In this document: one piece after another, positions 42,048 through 50,866 of the stretch
How positions within the stretch are numbered: the stretch's first letter is position 1
Layout of the letters: the number at the start of each line of letters is the position of its first letter
Source: Olavius algarvensis associated proteobacterium Delta 3
GTDB taxonomy: Bacteria > Desulfobacterota > Desulfobacteria > Desulfobacterales > CAFBRK01
Reading direction: 5' to 3'
Assembly (NCBI GenBank): GCA_903231505.1
Contig: CAFBRK010000034.1
Span: 1-64,000, forward strand
DNA length: 64,000 nt
The notes under the pieces: generated by a model
Databases searched by the model: none
What the model was told of the DNA's origin: nothing
What the model saw: only the letters and a program-made list of their open reading frames with translations
Position numbers and translations under genes: made by a program

Positions 42048-42737
42048 TTAGTGGGCGTGCTCCATGGCACCACTGAAATACATGATCGAAAGCAGGAAAA
42101 AGACAAACGCCTGCACCAGCGCCACGAAAATGCCCAGGGCCATAATCGGCAGCGGCGCAAAAAAGAGGCCGGCCAGGGCAAACAGAATGGTGAGCACCAG
42201 TTCGTGTCCCATCATGTTCCCAAAGAGACGGAAAGAGAGGGACAGAATGCGGGCGGCATGACCGATCAGTTCGATCGGCAGAATGATGGGAATCATCCAC
42301 CAGACAGGCCCGATGAAATGTTTGTAGTAATTGGCACCGTGATATTTTAATCCGATGATGTGGGTGAAGATCACCACGACCAGGGCCATGGAAAGTGTCG
42401 TGTTGAGGCTGGCAGTGGGCGGAAAAAACCCGGGGACCAGACCGATCAGGTTGCACACAAAAATATAAATAAAGATCGTGGCCACCAGCGGAAAAAGCCA
42501 GCGTGACTCTTCTCCAGCGACATCGACCATGAACTCCTCAATGCCGCTTAGCAGGATTTCAAAGAAGTTCTGCCCCTTGGTTGGAATCATGCTGACGCCC
42601 TTGGCGGCCAAAGCCCCCAGGACGATAAGCAAAATCATCACGAACCAGGAATAGATCACCCAGGGGTAACTGTGGGCAAAATGCCCGAGTCCGATCACCT
42701 CGAACAGCTTGACGAGAAATAGATAGGGATGTTCCAC
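42048..42737 (-). CDS. atpB: ATP synthase F0 subunit a
   Basis: 229-residue membrane subunit forming the ion half-channels beside the c-ring. The essential arginine is in ELIGHAARILSLSFRLFGNMMGHELVL; other landmarks are GVSMIPTKGQNFFEILLSGIEEFM and the final segment ALGIFVALVQAFVFFLLSIMYFSGAMEHAH. Five or six membrane segments. One base separates it from atpI, and it is followed by atpE. Confidence 0.96.
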   Translation of the reverse strand: MEHPYLFLVKLFEVIGLGHFAHSYPWVIYSWFVMILLIVLGALAAKGVSMIPTKGQNFFEILLSGIEEFMVDVAGEESRWLFPLVATIFIYIFVCNLIGLVPGFFPPTASLNTTLSMALVVVIFTHIIGLKYHGANYYKHFIGPVWWMIPIILPIELIGHAARILSLSFRLFGNMMGHELVLTILFALAGLFFAPLPIMALGIFVALVQAFVFFLLSIMYFSGAMEHAH

Positions 42738-42738
42738 C

Positions 42739-43122
42739 TTACACGGCCTCCTTCAAGATGAGTTTTGTCACTTCGCACAATGTCGCCAGCATGATGCTGG
42801 CCACCACGATGGAGAGCCCCACAAACAGGCCCAGTGGGTCCACAATTCGGTTTGCGATCAATAAGAAAATGATAACGCCGCTAATGGTAAAGCGGACATA
42901 ATACTTTGCGAGTATTCTGTGGTGAGATGCCAGGTGGGGTGGTGTCAGAGCTTTTTTGAGGGTGCGGGAGAGAAGATGGAAGTTGACGGTGACAATCAGC
43001 CCACCGAAAGCAACCCCCCGGAAGAATGCCGGAGAGAAAACCAGCGCCCCGATAAGACTGGCCAGAACGAGCAGAATCCAATTCGTGCGCGTGATAAATT
43101 GCAACAGACGCTGTTGAATCGT
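42739..43122 (-). CDS. atpI: ATP synthase subunit I
   Basis: 127-residue protein with four membrane segments (ITRTNWILLVLASLIGALVF; GVAFGGLIVTVNFHLLSR; YYVRFTISGVIIFLLIANRI; LFVGLSIVVASIMLATL), as in ATP synthase I-chain proteins that assist c-ring assembly. I place the start at TTG 43122 (AAGGGG seven bases upstream). The frame extends to 43212 but would overlap atpZ. Operon position between atpZ and atpB supports the call. Confidence 0.82.
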   Translation of the reverse strand, partial: TIQQRLLQFITRTNWILLVLASLIGALVFSPAFFRGVAFGGLIVTVNFHLLSRTLKKALTPPHLASHHRILAKYYVRFTISGVIIFLLIANRIVDPLGLFVGLSIVVASIMLATLCEVTKLILKEAV

Positions 43123-43144
43123 CAACGGCGAACCCCTTCCCCCT

Positions 43145-43363
43145 TCAAAATTTTCGCGATTTCTTGATGGCCAATCCGAGGTTCCGAAACCCGGCGGCAA
43201 TCCCCAATGCAAGAAACACGAACTTCAAATAAGGATGCGTATCAAAGCGATTATCCAGATAAATGCCGATGAACAGGCCGATAAAAATCGAAAGTGCCAT
43301 CGACATCCCGATGCTGGCGTAATACGCATATTCCCTGAGCTGGCGCCGGGTTTCTCGTTTCAT
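43145..43363 (-). CDS. atpZ: AtpZ/AtpI family protein (F0F1 accessory)
   Basis: 72-residue, two-helix membrane protein: MSMALSIFIGLFIGIYLDNRFDTHPYLKFVFLALGIAAGFRNL. This is the PF09527 pattern with the GIYLD signature. Found at the head of F0 operons; proposed roles are ion (Mg/Ca) transport or assembly. It heads the F0 unit here. Confidence 0.85.
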   Translation of the reverse strand: MKRETRRQLREYAYYASIGMSMALSIFIGLFIGIYLDNRFDTHPYLKFVFLALGIAAGFRNLGLAIKKSRKF

Positions 43364-43831
43364 TGGAGATTCATACCTTCGAAATCCAGCACGCCCAAAA
43401 ACACGACCGGAAAGACCGCCGATCCTCTAACACAGGAATTTGCCGAAGTCAACGTTTTATCAAATCGTTCCAAGATTTCATAACCTCTTGGCACTGCCGG
43501 ACCAGAAATTTATTTTTTATAATAAAAACAATATGATATAAATAAAGCTCTCCGCAGCCCCGCTGAGCGGGATTTCCGCTTTGCTACAACAAGCTGCGGG
43601 GTATCGAAGAGGAGGATATCTATTCTTACCCCCCTCACCCTAACCCTCTCCCACCGCGGGGAGAGGGAACCAAAGGACACCCTGCAGCAAGCTACAGGGA
43701 ATTATCAAGTTAAACCCACGACGCGGCGAACATCATGGGAATAGATCCTGTCTATAAAGTGTGGATCTGGTTATCGGGCAATCCCGCCGACGGCGGAACT
43801 ACGGGTTTATAAACACGGTTGTGGGATCATT
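43364..43831. other. Intergenic region with a widespread CCCTCTCCC hairpin
   Basis: This 468-base gap lies between pyrK and atpZ. At 43629-43669 is a CCCCTCACCCTAACCCTC-type sequence with hairpin CCCTCTCCC / GGGAGAGGG, a motif scattered through many bacterial genomes. A second imperfect hairpin (GATCATT / AATGATC, 43826-43845) overlaps the end of pyrK. No gene seen. Confidence 0.6.
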
Positions 43832-44629
43832 CTATAAAATGATCTTCCGGGCATCAAACACCGGGCCATCCCGGCAGGCATGCAGATACCCCTCGTCGCT
43901 GTCCCGGCGTTTTACGGCACACCCCAGACACACCCCCATGCCGCAGGCCATGGCGGTTTCGATGGATATCTCGCATCGGATCGAATGGGCCTCGGCAACA
44001 TCGAGAATACACCGAAGCATGTCGATCGGACCGCAGGCGTAGACCACATCCGGCCGATGTTCCCGAACAGCCAGTTCAAACGGATGGGTGATAAAGCACT
44101 GGTCCCCGGCACTGCCGTCATCGGTGGTCACCGTAATCGGGAGTTGCCGTGCCTCAAAGAATTCCCGGCACAGCAGTTCCTCCTCGGATCTGCCGCCGAG
44201 AAACACGAAGAGGCCATCCAGGCTTCTGCGTTTTGTTTCAAGCGCACGGACCAGAAACGGCATGGGGGCAACCCCGATACCTCCGGCGACCAGATATATC
44301 CGTTCAGAGTCACCCGTCACCGTATAACCCCTGCCGAGGGGACCGAAGATATCGACCCGGGCGCCTTTCCGGTAGGTGGCAAGGATTCGGGTTCCCTTGC
44401 CGACAATCCGGTAAAGCAGCTCGACCGTGACACCGCCGTCGGCCTCCACGGTACATTGGTGAATGGAAAACGGCCGCCGCAACAGGGGTGTGGTATCCAT
44501 TGACGTACGGACCATGACAAACTGCCCCGGTCGTGCCGAACCATATCCGGCGTCGCACGCCAGCCCCATGTGGACGCAATCCAAGCCAATGACCCGGTTC
44601 CACAATACCTTTGCCTCTTGAAGGATCAT
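43832..44629 (-). CDS. pyrK: Dihydroorotate dehydrogenase electron-transfer subunit
   Basis: 265-residue iron-sulfur flavoprotein that passes electrons from dihydroorotate dehydrogenase B to NAD+. FAD-binding RRPFS (50-54), the NAD-binding GGIGVAPMPFLVRAL, and the 2Fe-2S ligands Cys229, Cys234, Cys237 and Cys252 are all visible. ATG 44629 is chosen; the longer frame to 44716 runs through a tandem-repeat array and is not coding. pyrD is not adjacent in the window. Related ferredoxin-NADP reductase subunits cannot be excluded. Confidence 0.88.
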   Translation of the reverse strand: MILQEAKVLWNRVIGLDCVHMGLACDAGYGSARPGQFVMVRTSMDTTPLLRRPFSIHQCTVEADGGVTVELLYRIVGKGTRILATYRKGARVDIFGPLGRGYTVTGDSERIYLVAGGIGVAPMPFLVRALETKRRSLDGLFVFLGGRSEEELLCREFFEARQLPITVTTDDGSAGDQCFITHPFELAVREHRPDVVYACGPIDMLRCILDVAEAHSIRCEISIETAMACGMGVCLGCAVKRRDSDEGYLHACRDGPVFDARKIIL

Positions 44630-44642
44630 GGGTTCCCTATTC

Positions 44643-44867
44643 GGTTGGCCCGTTCGCCCGTTTGCCCGTGTGCCCGTCGACCGGTTTGCCGGTTTGCCGG
44701 TTGGCCGGTGGCACACGTCATGTACAGACTTCGGGCAGCTTCATTTGTCCTGCACGGTGGGAACTGATTCGTTGTTCTTCGACCTTTTATCGAATTACGA
44801 TTTCCAACTTCCGTTTGGCCAACAATGCCTTTGACCGGCAAACCGGCAAACCGGAGAACCGGCCAAC
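44643..44867. repeat. 8-bp tandem repeats as inverted arms upstream of pyrK
   Basis: Left array 44643-44706: eight contiguous 8-bp units of consensus (C/G)GTTTGCC with no length variation. Right array 44837-44867: about four inverted units (GGCAAACC twice, GGAGAACC, GGCCAAC). The arms flank a 130-base core. The element fills the gap between pyrK and pgeF. No ORF with a start is present. Confidence 0.8.
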
Positions 44868-44932
44868 TTTAGACAACGCCGCGAAACCGGTTATAACCCG
44901 GTAGCCGGTCGAAGCCACACCCTCCTCGCAAT

Positions 44933-45703
44933 CTATCTCAAGCCAATGACGGCCGCAAACCGGCCGGTCTCGCCCTCTCCCCGATAGGAATAGAATAGAT
45001 CCGTTCGACACCGGGTACAATATCCCGAAACGACCACCTTCGTTGCCGACAGGCCGGCTCCGACAAGCTGGTCTTTGCTGATGGCCCAGAAGTCAAAATG
45101 ATCCCTGTTGTCCTTGTAGCGCCAGAAATCCGGGGGGATCTCGGTGCGGTAATGAATAAACTCAGAACAACAGGGACCCAGAGACGGGCCGATGGTGGCG
45201 ACCATGTTGGCGGGCCGGCAGTCGTATTCCCGGCGCATGACCTCCACGGTGCGGCCGATGACGTTCTTGAGGCTGCCCCGCCACCCCGAGTGGATGTCGG
45301 CGACGACGCCCCGGTGCGGATCGAAAATAAACACCGGTTGACAATCGGCCACCTGGATGACGAGCAAATAACCGGCCCGATCTGTCACCATGGCGTCCGC
45401 TATGGGCGGTGCGACATCTGACATCCCTTGCCGGCCGGCACCATCCCTGACCGCCCACACCCGCCGGCCATGACGCTGCCGGGCGAAAACGAGACGATCC
45501 GCACCCAGACATTGGGCAATCTGACGCCGGTTCTGCTTCACCTGGGTATCGCCGTCCCCAACCCCGTAGCTCACGTTCAGGGATGCCTGGGCACCCCGGC
45601 TTGTTCCCCCCAACCGGGTAAATACCCCATGCAACAGCTCGGGATATGCTTTCAGGGCCGGGAACTGCATGAACATCAGGCCGCTCTTCCGTTGAAGCAT
45701 CAT
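44933..45703 (-). CDS. pgeF: Peptidoglycan editing factor / laccase-domain protein (YfiH)
   Basis: 256 residues of the Cu-oxidase_4 (YfiH/PgeF) family. Conserved features: FTRLGGTSRGAQASLNVSYGVGD, RQRHGRRVW, ADAMVTDRAGYLLVIQVADCQPVFIFDP, HSGWRGSLKNV, the GPCC-type GPSLGPCCSEF and the C-terminal CTRCRTDLFYSYRGEGETGRFAAVIGL. Members act on purine nucleosides or remove mis-incorporated serine from muropeptides. ATG overlaps the stop of the heptose adenylyltransferase gene. Confidence 0.9.
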   Translation of the reverse strand: MMLQRKSGLMFMQFPALKAYPELLHGVFTRLGGTSRGAQASLNVSYGVGDGDTQVKQNRRQIAQCLGADRLVFARQRHGRRVWAVRDGAGRQGMSDVAPPIADAMVTDRAGYLLVIQVADCQPVFIFDPHRGVVADIHSGWRGSLKNVIGRTVEVMRREYDCRPANMVATIGPSLGPCCSEFIHYRTEIPPDFWRYKDNRDHFDFWAISKDQLVGAGLSATKVVVSGYCTRCRTDLFYSYRGEGETGRFAAVIGLR

Positions 45704-46203
45704 TCCCCGGGTCCCGTTTTTCCCGAGTACCTCTCGAGGATACGCCGGATAATCATCGATGTGGAAATCCCGGGCACCAGGCGGATGCGTTCAACCCGCC
45801 CGCCGGAGGACGTGACAAGATCCCCTCCGATGATGTCCCGTTCTTCCCAGTCGGCCCCCTTGACCAGAATATCGGGTGACACCGCCCGGATAAGCTCGTA
45901 GGGATCCGGATCGTCGAAAAAGGTAATGTAATCGACGCAGGAAAGCCCGGCAAGCACCTCGGCCCGCTGGTCTTGGGCGACAAGGGGTCTGCCGCTGTCC
46001 TTGATGCGCCGAACCGAATTATCGGAGTTCAGCCCGATGACCAACACGTCGCCAAGGGCTTTTGCTTCCGTCAGATAACGGACATGCCCTGCATGGATCA
46101 GGTCAAAACACCCGTTGGTGAATACGATGGACTGACCGGATTTCCGATGGGATCGGAGCCGCTGGACCACCTGCTCGGCTGTCAGTATTTTTTCAACGGA
46201 CAT
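45700..46203 (-). CDS. rfaE2: D-glycero-beta-D-manno-heptose 1-phosphate adenylyltransferase
   Basis: 167-residue nucleotidyltransferase equal to the C-terminal domain of HldE. Motif FTNGCFDLIHAGHVRYL (28-44, with HxGH at 37-40), then LGDVLVIGLNSDNSVRRIKDSGRPLV and QDQRAEVLAGLSCVDYITFF. It makes ADP-heptose for the LPS inner core, supplying the heptosyltransferases encoded at 56-62 kb. The kinase domain (HldE1) is separate and not in this window. Confidence 0.93.
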   Translation of the reverse strand: MSVEKILTAEQVVQRLRSHRKSGQSIVFTNGCFDLIHAGHVRYLTEAKALGDVLVIGLNSDNSVRRIKDSGRPLVAQDQRAEVLAGLSCVDYITFFDDPDPYELIRAVSPDILVKGADWEERDIIGGDLVTSSGGRVERIRLVPGISTSMIIRRILERYSGKTGPGE

Positions 46204-46362
46204 AGGCTAATATGCATATACTAAAAACCCGACGATGTCACCCTGAGCCCGTTTTAGCACGCGGAGTAAGGGAATTCGGTTATCCAATATTTCCTGGATT
46301 CAGGATACAATATACAAGATGCATTTTGTATCTTGAGACCTGAATCATGTAACCTTGCATGC

Positions 46363-46411
46363 AGAATCCAGTATCCAGCATCAAGCATCCCGTTCCCAGT
46401 ACCCAATACCC
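46363..46411. repeat. 7-bp tandem array next to comF stop
   Basis: Seven contiguous 7-bp units (AGAATCC, AGTATCC, AGCATCA, AGCATCC, CGTTCCC, AGTACCC, AATACCC), two bases before the comF stop codon. Upstream (46299-46347) is an imperfect hairpin built from CAGGATACA- and GTATCTTG-type sequence. Related to the element at 28355-28437. Confidence 0.72.
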
Positions 46412-46412
46412 A

Positions 46413-47234
46413 TCACATCGCTCTCGCCAGGGTCAGCACATCGACGCGCCGGGCCCCGCCGTCGAGCAATACACGGGCGCACTCAGCCACTGTGGCGCCG
46501 GTGGTATACACATCGTCAATAAGCAAGACGTTCTTGGATGCCAACGGCGGTCGACCCTGCAGGGAAAACGCCCCGCATATGTTTGCCCGCCGCTCTTTTC
46601 TCCTGAGGCCTGTCTGGGATCTGGTCCAACGGGTCCGGACGAGCCAATCGGTCGAGGGCTCGGTGACGGCCGCCCAGTCGGCATTGTGCGGCCAGTGGCG
46701 GATGAGCAGGCATGACTGGTTGAATCCCCGCTGCCGTAGTTTCTTCGGGTGAAGCGGCACAGGGATAACCAGATCGATTTCGTTGGAACGCCAATGCCGT
46801 TGGAGGACAGCATACATAAGGCTCCCGAGGGGCCGGGCCAGAAATGTTTTGTGATGGTATTTGAAGCTATATACGACCCTGAGCAGGGCCCCTTCGTAGG
46901 CACCCCAGGCACGCGCTTTATGAAATGGTTTCCTGTCTCCAATACATTCCCCGCAGACATGGTCTCCAGTGTTCCGGCTGGAAAACATCCGCCCGCATCG
47001 TGGACAAATGGGTGATTCAAGGGGGCGGCATTGGCCGAAACAGTCGGGGCACAGATAGGAAGATAGAACATGATGGTTATCGAAACCGGATGCCAGGAAG
47101 CGATCCCGTTGCGGCGATGAGCCCAGAAACGATCTGCAGACAATACACTGCCTGGGAAACAGCACCTCATCGATGGACGTCACGAGCTGCTTCCAGAATG
47201 GCATATGAGTTGCGCTCAGAACCGTTTCAATCAT
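46413..47234 (-). CDS. comF: ComF family protein (phosphoribosyltransferase-like)
   Basis: 273 residues with the ComF pattern: N-terminal zinc-finger cysteines (CIVCRSFLG; CPRCGRMFSS; CGECIGDRKPFHKARAWGAYEG), YHHKTFLARPLG, and a PRPP-binding loop LLIDDVYTTGATVAEC near the C-terminus. ComF proteins serve in DNA uptake in naturally competent bacteria; the role elsewhere is unclear. ATG 47234 has GAGGGTGG upstream; the frame extends further to 47318. Confidence 0.9.
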   Translation of the reverse strand: MIETVLSATHMPFWKQLVTSIDEVLFPRQCIVCRSFLGSSPQRDRFLASGFDNHHVLSSYLCPDCFGQCRPLESPICPRCGRMFSSRNTGDHVCGECIGDRKPFHKARAWGAYEGALLRVVYSFKYHHKTFLARPLGSLMYAVLQRHWRSNEIDLVIPVPLHPKKLRQRGFNQSCLLIRHWPHNADWAAVTEPSTDWLVRTRWTRSQTGLRRKERRANICGAFSLQGRPPLASKNVLLIDDVYTTGATVAECARVLLDGGARRVDVLTLARAM

Positions 47235-47357
47235 TGGAAACCACCCTCGGCGGCAGACAAATTTTAGATCTTGGCCCGCCCTGTTGCTGTCACTTCCATG
47301 GCCGATATTGCAATGCATCAGCTTATGGGTGTGTGTCCATATGCGGGCACGTGGAAG

Positions 47358-48113
47358 TTAGACGGGTTTATGAACCAGCTTATTTCTCTGGCGATAGGCC
47401 TCATACATGGCCACCCCCCCGGCCACGGATGCATTTAGCGAACCCACCGGGCCGACCTGGGGAACGGCAAGAAGATGATCACAATGCTGTTTCACCAAAG
47501 GCCGGACGCCTCTTTCTTCACCTCCGATCACCAGAGCCACGGGGCCTGTCAGGTCGACTCGGAAAAGGTCTTCGGCACCCCGGCTATCGAGCCCTACAAT
47601 CCACATGCCACGTTCCTGCATGGCCGACAGGGCCCGGCTCAGGTTGGTCACCCGGGTGAGCCGACAATATTCCAGGGCGCCTGCAGAAGCTTTGGATACT
47701 GCCGGCGTTGCCGAGGCGGATCGGTCCTTGGGAAGCACGATCACGTCGATTCCGGCACAGAGCGCGGTCCGTAGCAGGGCGCCGAGATTATGAGGGTCCT
47801 GGATACTGTCGAGCACTAACCAGAAGGGAACCGGGTTGTCCGCTGATACGGCAGGTAGCAGACCGTCGAAGCCGGTGTAGGGGAACGGCGCCGCATGGGC
47901 ACAGACACCCTGATGCCGTGGAGTACCGGCAAGAGTTCTTAACCGATCCACGCCGATTTCGACCACCGGGATACCCCTGGCTTCGGCCCTTGCCGCAACC
48001 ACCTGAATGCGCCGGGAGCGCCTCCCGGAGGACACATGGATTCTGATAATATCGCGCCGCCGAGCCTGAATGGCCTCAAGGACTGGATGGATCCCATAGA
48101 GTATCTCGGTCAT
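47358..48113 (-). CDS. rlmB: 23S rRNA (guanosine-2'-O)-methyltransferase RlmB-like (SpoU/TrmH family)
   Basis: 251 residues: N-terminal substrate-binding domain (EILYGIHPVLEAIQARRRDIIRIHV) and SPOUT domain with the trefoil-knot motifs FWLVLDSIQDPHNLGALLRTALCAG, ALVIGGEERGVRPLVKQHCD and VPQVGPVGSLNASVAGGVAMYEAYRQ. RlmB methylates G2251 in 23S rRNA. Next to gmk on the same strand; other TrmH-family targets are possible. Confidence 0.92.
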   Translation of the reverse strand: MTEILYGIHPVLEAIQARRRDIIRIHVSSGRRSRRIQVVAARAEARGIPVVEIGVDRLRTLAGTPRHQGVCAHAAPFPYTGFDGLLPAVSADNPVPFWLVLDSIQDPHNLGALLRTALCAGIDVIVLPKDRSASATPAVSKASAGALEYCRLTRVTNLSRALSAMQERGMWIVGLDSRGAEDLFRVDLTGPVALVIGGEERGVRPLVKQHCDHLLAVPQVGPVGSLNASVAGGVAMYEAYRQRNKLVHKPV

Positions 48114-48166
48114 GTTGCGGCCCTGTGGTATCGACCGAATCCGGCAATGTCACCGAAGCGGGGCTT

Positions 48167-48763
48167 TCATGAGACGCTCGGATCCTTCGGCCGGGACGGC
48201 GATGTATACTGCCGGATGACGTTGCAGAGCTGAGTAATCGCCTCGGGCAGGTGGTCGTTGATGATGATGTGACGATAGATATGCCGCTGATTGATTTCTT
48301 CTTCCGCCGCAGCGAGCCGCTTTTTGATGGTCTCCGGGCTGTCCGCGCCGCGGGTTTCGAGCCGTTTTCTCAGCGCCGGAAGATCCGGGGGCATGATAAA
48401 GATGGTGATGCTGCCCGGGTAACGTTTCAGCAGTTGCCGGGTCCCCTGGACGTCAATATCGAGCAACACATCGTGCCCATGGGAAATCTCCTGGTCCAGG
48501 AAGGCGGCAGAGGTGCCGTAATAATGGTCGTGCACCCGCGCCCACTCCGCCCAATGCCCCGAGCGAATCCCCTCTTGAAAATTCTGACGGGAGATAAAAT
48601 AGTAATCCTCCCCGTCTGTCTCCCCTTTTCGTGGCGGACGGGTTGTATGGGAGATCGAGTACCCGATATGGGGGAACTTCTCCCGCAACGCGCGTCCGAG
48701 CGTCGTTTTCCCGGCTCCCGAAGGTGCCGACAGTATAAAGATGTGCCCGCTTCCGGATTCCAT
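48167..48763 (-). CDS. gmk: Guanylate kinase
   Basis: 198 residues. P-loop SAPSGAGKTTLGRAL, GMP-binding SISHTTRPPRKGETDGEDYYFIS, WAEWARVHDHYYGTS, and VLLDIDVQGTRQLLKRYPGSITIFIMPP. Makes GDP from GMP and ATP. It lies downstream of yicC and remA on the minus strand, a grouping common in deltaproteobacteria and Firmicutes. Confidence 0.96.
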   Translation of the reverse strand: MESGSGHIFILSAPSGAGKTTLGRALREKFPHIGYSISHTTRPPRKGETDGEDYYFISRQNFQEGIRSGHWAEWARVHDHYYGTSAAFLDQEISHGHDVLLDIDVQGTRQLLKRYPGSITIFIMPPDLPALRKRLETRGADSPETIKKRLAAAEEEINQRHIYRHIIINDHLPEAITQLCNVIRQYTSPSRPKDPSVS

Positions 48764-48814
48764 GACCGTGTCCGGGCTACCGCTAAACCAAACGCATCTC
48801 TTGCATGATTGGTT

Positions 48815-49069
48815 TCAGCCGGATGCCCTGAGGGTTTCGTATCGCTGGGATATGGTCTCTGCCTGGATTGCCGACAGAATCACGTGGTTGCTGTCCGTGA
48901 TGATAATCGCCCGGGTTCGCCGGCCATGGCTGGCATCGACGAGCCGCTTTTCTTCGCGAGCTTCGTCGCGAAGCCGCTTCATGGGTGAGGAATTTGGCGG
49001 GACGATGGCCACGACGCGCTCGGCCACCACAGTACTTCCGAATCCGATATTTAGCAGCGTCTGTTCCAT
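48815..49069 (-). CDS. remA: RemA-like (DUF370) regulator
   Basis: 84 residues starting [76 protein letters not shown]. This is the DUF370/RemA pattern; RemA is a DNA-binding activator of biofilm matrix genes in Bacillus subtilis. In Gram-negative hosts its targets are unknown. ATG 49069 has GGGGG three to seven bases upstream. It overlaps nothing and lies between yicC and gmk. Confidence 0.88.
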   Translation of the reverse strand: MEQTLLNIGFGSTVVAERVVAIVPPNSSPMKRLRDEAREEKRLVDASHGRRTRAIIITDSNHVILSAIQAETISQRYETLRASG

Positions 49070-49079
49070 ATTCCCCCTG

Positions 49080-49961
49080 TCACTCAACATTTTGAACCTG
49101 TTCTCTCAATTTTTCCAGCTCGGATTTCACGGATACGATGGTATGGGAGATGTCCGCATTACCCGCTTTCGAGGCCATGGTATTGAATTCTCTGTTGAAT
49201 TCCTGGAGCAGAAAATTGAGTTTTCGTCCCACCGGTCCGTCTGCGCTCAGCAACGTCCGGAACTGGTGGAGATGACTCCTGGCCCGGACCGTCTCCTCGG
49301 AGATGTCGCTCCGATCGGCCAGTATGGCTGCTTCCTGGGATATTCTGGCCGGATCCAGTTCAATGATATCTTTTGTCAGTGTGGCGATACGATCCATTAA
49401 CCGATTCCGATAAAAAACGGTTAAATCGGTTGCCGCCGATTCGATCCGATCGATACTGTTTTCGATAACGCTCAGCCTCTCCTTGAAATCCCGAAATAGA
49501 AAATCGCCTTCCCTTTCCCGCATGGCATTGAGCTGGATAAAAGCGTCCTCGAGACATGACTTCAGTGCATGCCATACCCGGTCCAGATCCCGCTCGATCT
49601 CGGCAGGTTTGATCACCCCCTCGGCGTGGGAAAGCATCTGAAGCGGTATGGCATCGTCAATATCAAAATGTTCCTTCAGCCGTAAGAGCGCCCGGTGATA
49701 GGCCTCTGCCCCGGCAAGGTTGATGTCGTAGGCAAACGCCTTCTCAGATTCATCTCTGATTTTGACATGCAGTTCTACCCTTCCGCGGTCCACAAATCCG
49801 GTGACTAAAGACTTGATTCTCTCTTCCAGACCCCGATAGCCATGGGGCACACGAAGGGCCAGGTCCAGGTGCCGACTATTATAGGATCTTACCTCGGCGG
49901 ATGCCGTCAGTTGATCAACGGTCGCTTCCGACTGGGCGTATGCGGTCATGCTTCGGATCAT
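49080..49961 (-). CDS. yicC: YicC/YloC family endoribonuclease
   Basis: 293 residues. N-terminus [39 protein letters not shown] and C-terminus with [47 protein letters not shown] are highly diagnostic for YicC/YloC, a family of metal-dependent endoribonucleases acting on small RNAs and mRNAs. Directly upstream of remA and gmk, as in many genomes. Confidence 0.95.
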   Translation of the reverse strand: MIRSMTAYAQSEATVDQLTASAEVRSYNSRHLDLALRVPHGYRGLEERIKSLVTGFVDRGRVELHVKIRDESEKAFAYDINLAGAEAYHRALLRLKEHFDIDDAIPLQMLSHAEGVIKPAEIERDLDRVWHALKSCLEDAFIQLNAMREREGDFLFRDFKERLSVIENSIDRIESAATDLTVFYRNRLMDRIATLTKDIIELDPARISQEAAILADRSDISEETVRARSHLHQFRTLLSADGPVGRKLNFLLQEFNREFNTMASKAGNADISHTIVSVKSELEKLREQVQNVE

Positions 49962-49964
49962 CGA

Positions 49965-50516
49965 TTACTCCACGGGCTGCAACGCATCGGTTTTCCCCTT
50001 TAAATCCAGCAGGTACTTCGACCGGACGTGTAACAGAAATTCCTGAATTTCCGGTTGGGCGTAATCCGGATAGGTCCATGGCAGGGTCTGAAAAGCACCC
50101 CGGGTAAAGATAAGCGTCAGGTCGGCATAAATGCCTTTGCCGACATATATCCGGTGTGTATAGTTTTTTCCGGTGGCTAACACAAAACGTTCCGGCAACA
50201 TGTATCCGGGATCAAGATTGACCCGCCGTTGTGGGCCCTCCGAGAAGTGGGCTTCCAGACCATTGGTGAACAGCTTGATATCGGGAAGCCGTTCCTGGTC
50301 GACGTGTTCCCTGAAAGCCGCTACCCGTCGAAACAGGGGCCGCCCCATCTCCCGTTCATAGTACCGGGTGAGATCAAACGCCATCCAGGAGCTAATCACA
50401 TCCAGCGGCCCGAATCGTTCTGTCAGCTTCCGGACCACCGGCGCCAACAAGGGCTTATGGTGGAGTACACATCCGATGACCAGTTTGGCCGACTGGGGCG
50501 GTCTGGGAGTGCTCAT
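49965..50516 (-). CDS. DUF4416 family protein
   Basis: 183 residues with the DUF4416 pattern: PPQSAKLVIGCVLHHKPLLAPVVRKLTERFGPLDVISSWMAFDLTRYYEREMG, then RRVNLDPGYMLPERFVLATGKNYTHRIYVGKGIYADLTLIF and PWTYPDYAQPEIQEFLLHVR. The family is mostly found in deltaproteobacteria and other anaerobes and lacks an assigned function. Four bases upstream of yicC, same strand, so co-transcribed. Confidence 0.88.
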   Translation of the reverse strand: MSTPRPPQSAKLVIGCVLHHKPLLAPVVRKLTERFGPLDVISSWMAFDLTRYYEREMGRPLFRRVAAFREHVDQERLPDIKLFTNGLEAHFSEGPQRRVNLDPGYMLPERFVLATGKNYTHRIYVGKGIYADLTLIFTRGAFQTLPWTYPDYAQPEIQEFLLHVRSKYLLDLKGKTDALQPVE

Positions 50517-50551
50517 GGATACCCCTTGGAGATTCGTGGACCAGAACTGGC

Positions 50552-50725
50552 TCAGCCCTCGATCGGCGTGGCCTCGTCGATAAGCATGATAGGGATGTCG
50601 TCCCGGATTTCATAGAGCAGTTTGCACTGTTCGCAGATCAGCCCGTCTTTGGTGTCGTTCAGATAAATATCGCCCTTGCATTTCGGACAGGCCAAGATTT
50701 CCAACAATTCGTTACTGATTGGCAT
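50552..50725 (-). CDS. Trm112-like zinc-ribbon protein
   Basis: 57 residues: MPISNELLEILACPKCKGDIYLNDTKDGLICEQCKLLYEIRDDIPIMLIDEATPIEG. The CPKCKG ... CEQCKLLYEI-DDIPIML pattern is that of the bacterial YcaR/Trm112 family, zinc-binding partners of methyltransferases or LPS-related proteins. CTGGAG is well placed before ATG 50725; the longer frame to 50818 is ignored. Between the O-antigen ligase and DUF4416 genes. Confidence 0.88.
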   Translation of the reverse strand: MPISNELLEILACPKCKGDIYLNDTKDGLICEQCKLLYEIRDDIPIMLIDEATPIEG

Positions 50726-50866
50726 AAGTAACTCCAGGTAGACCGATAACATTGGGTACGCCGGCATCTCTAAAATCCGTGCCGGATGAGACATCATAAC
50801 GTGACGCTGCAACTGCACTGGCTGCTCACGGCAAGTTACGCATTCTAAAACGGCGGACTCTTTTTT

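Noticed and set aside
44643..44716. N-terminal extension of PyrK through the 8-bp repeat array
   Set aside because: The array translates to a Thr/Gly/Arg-rich low-complexity string, and the family starts at ATG 44629.
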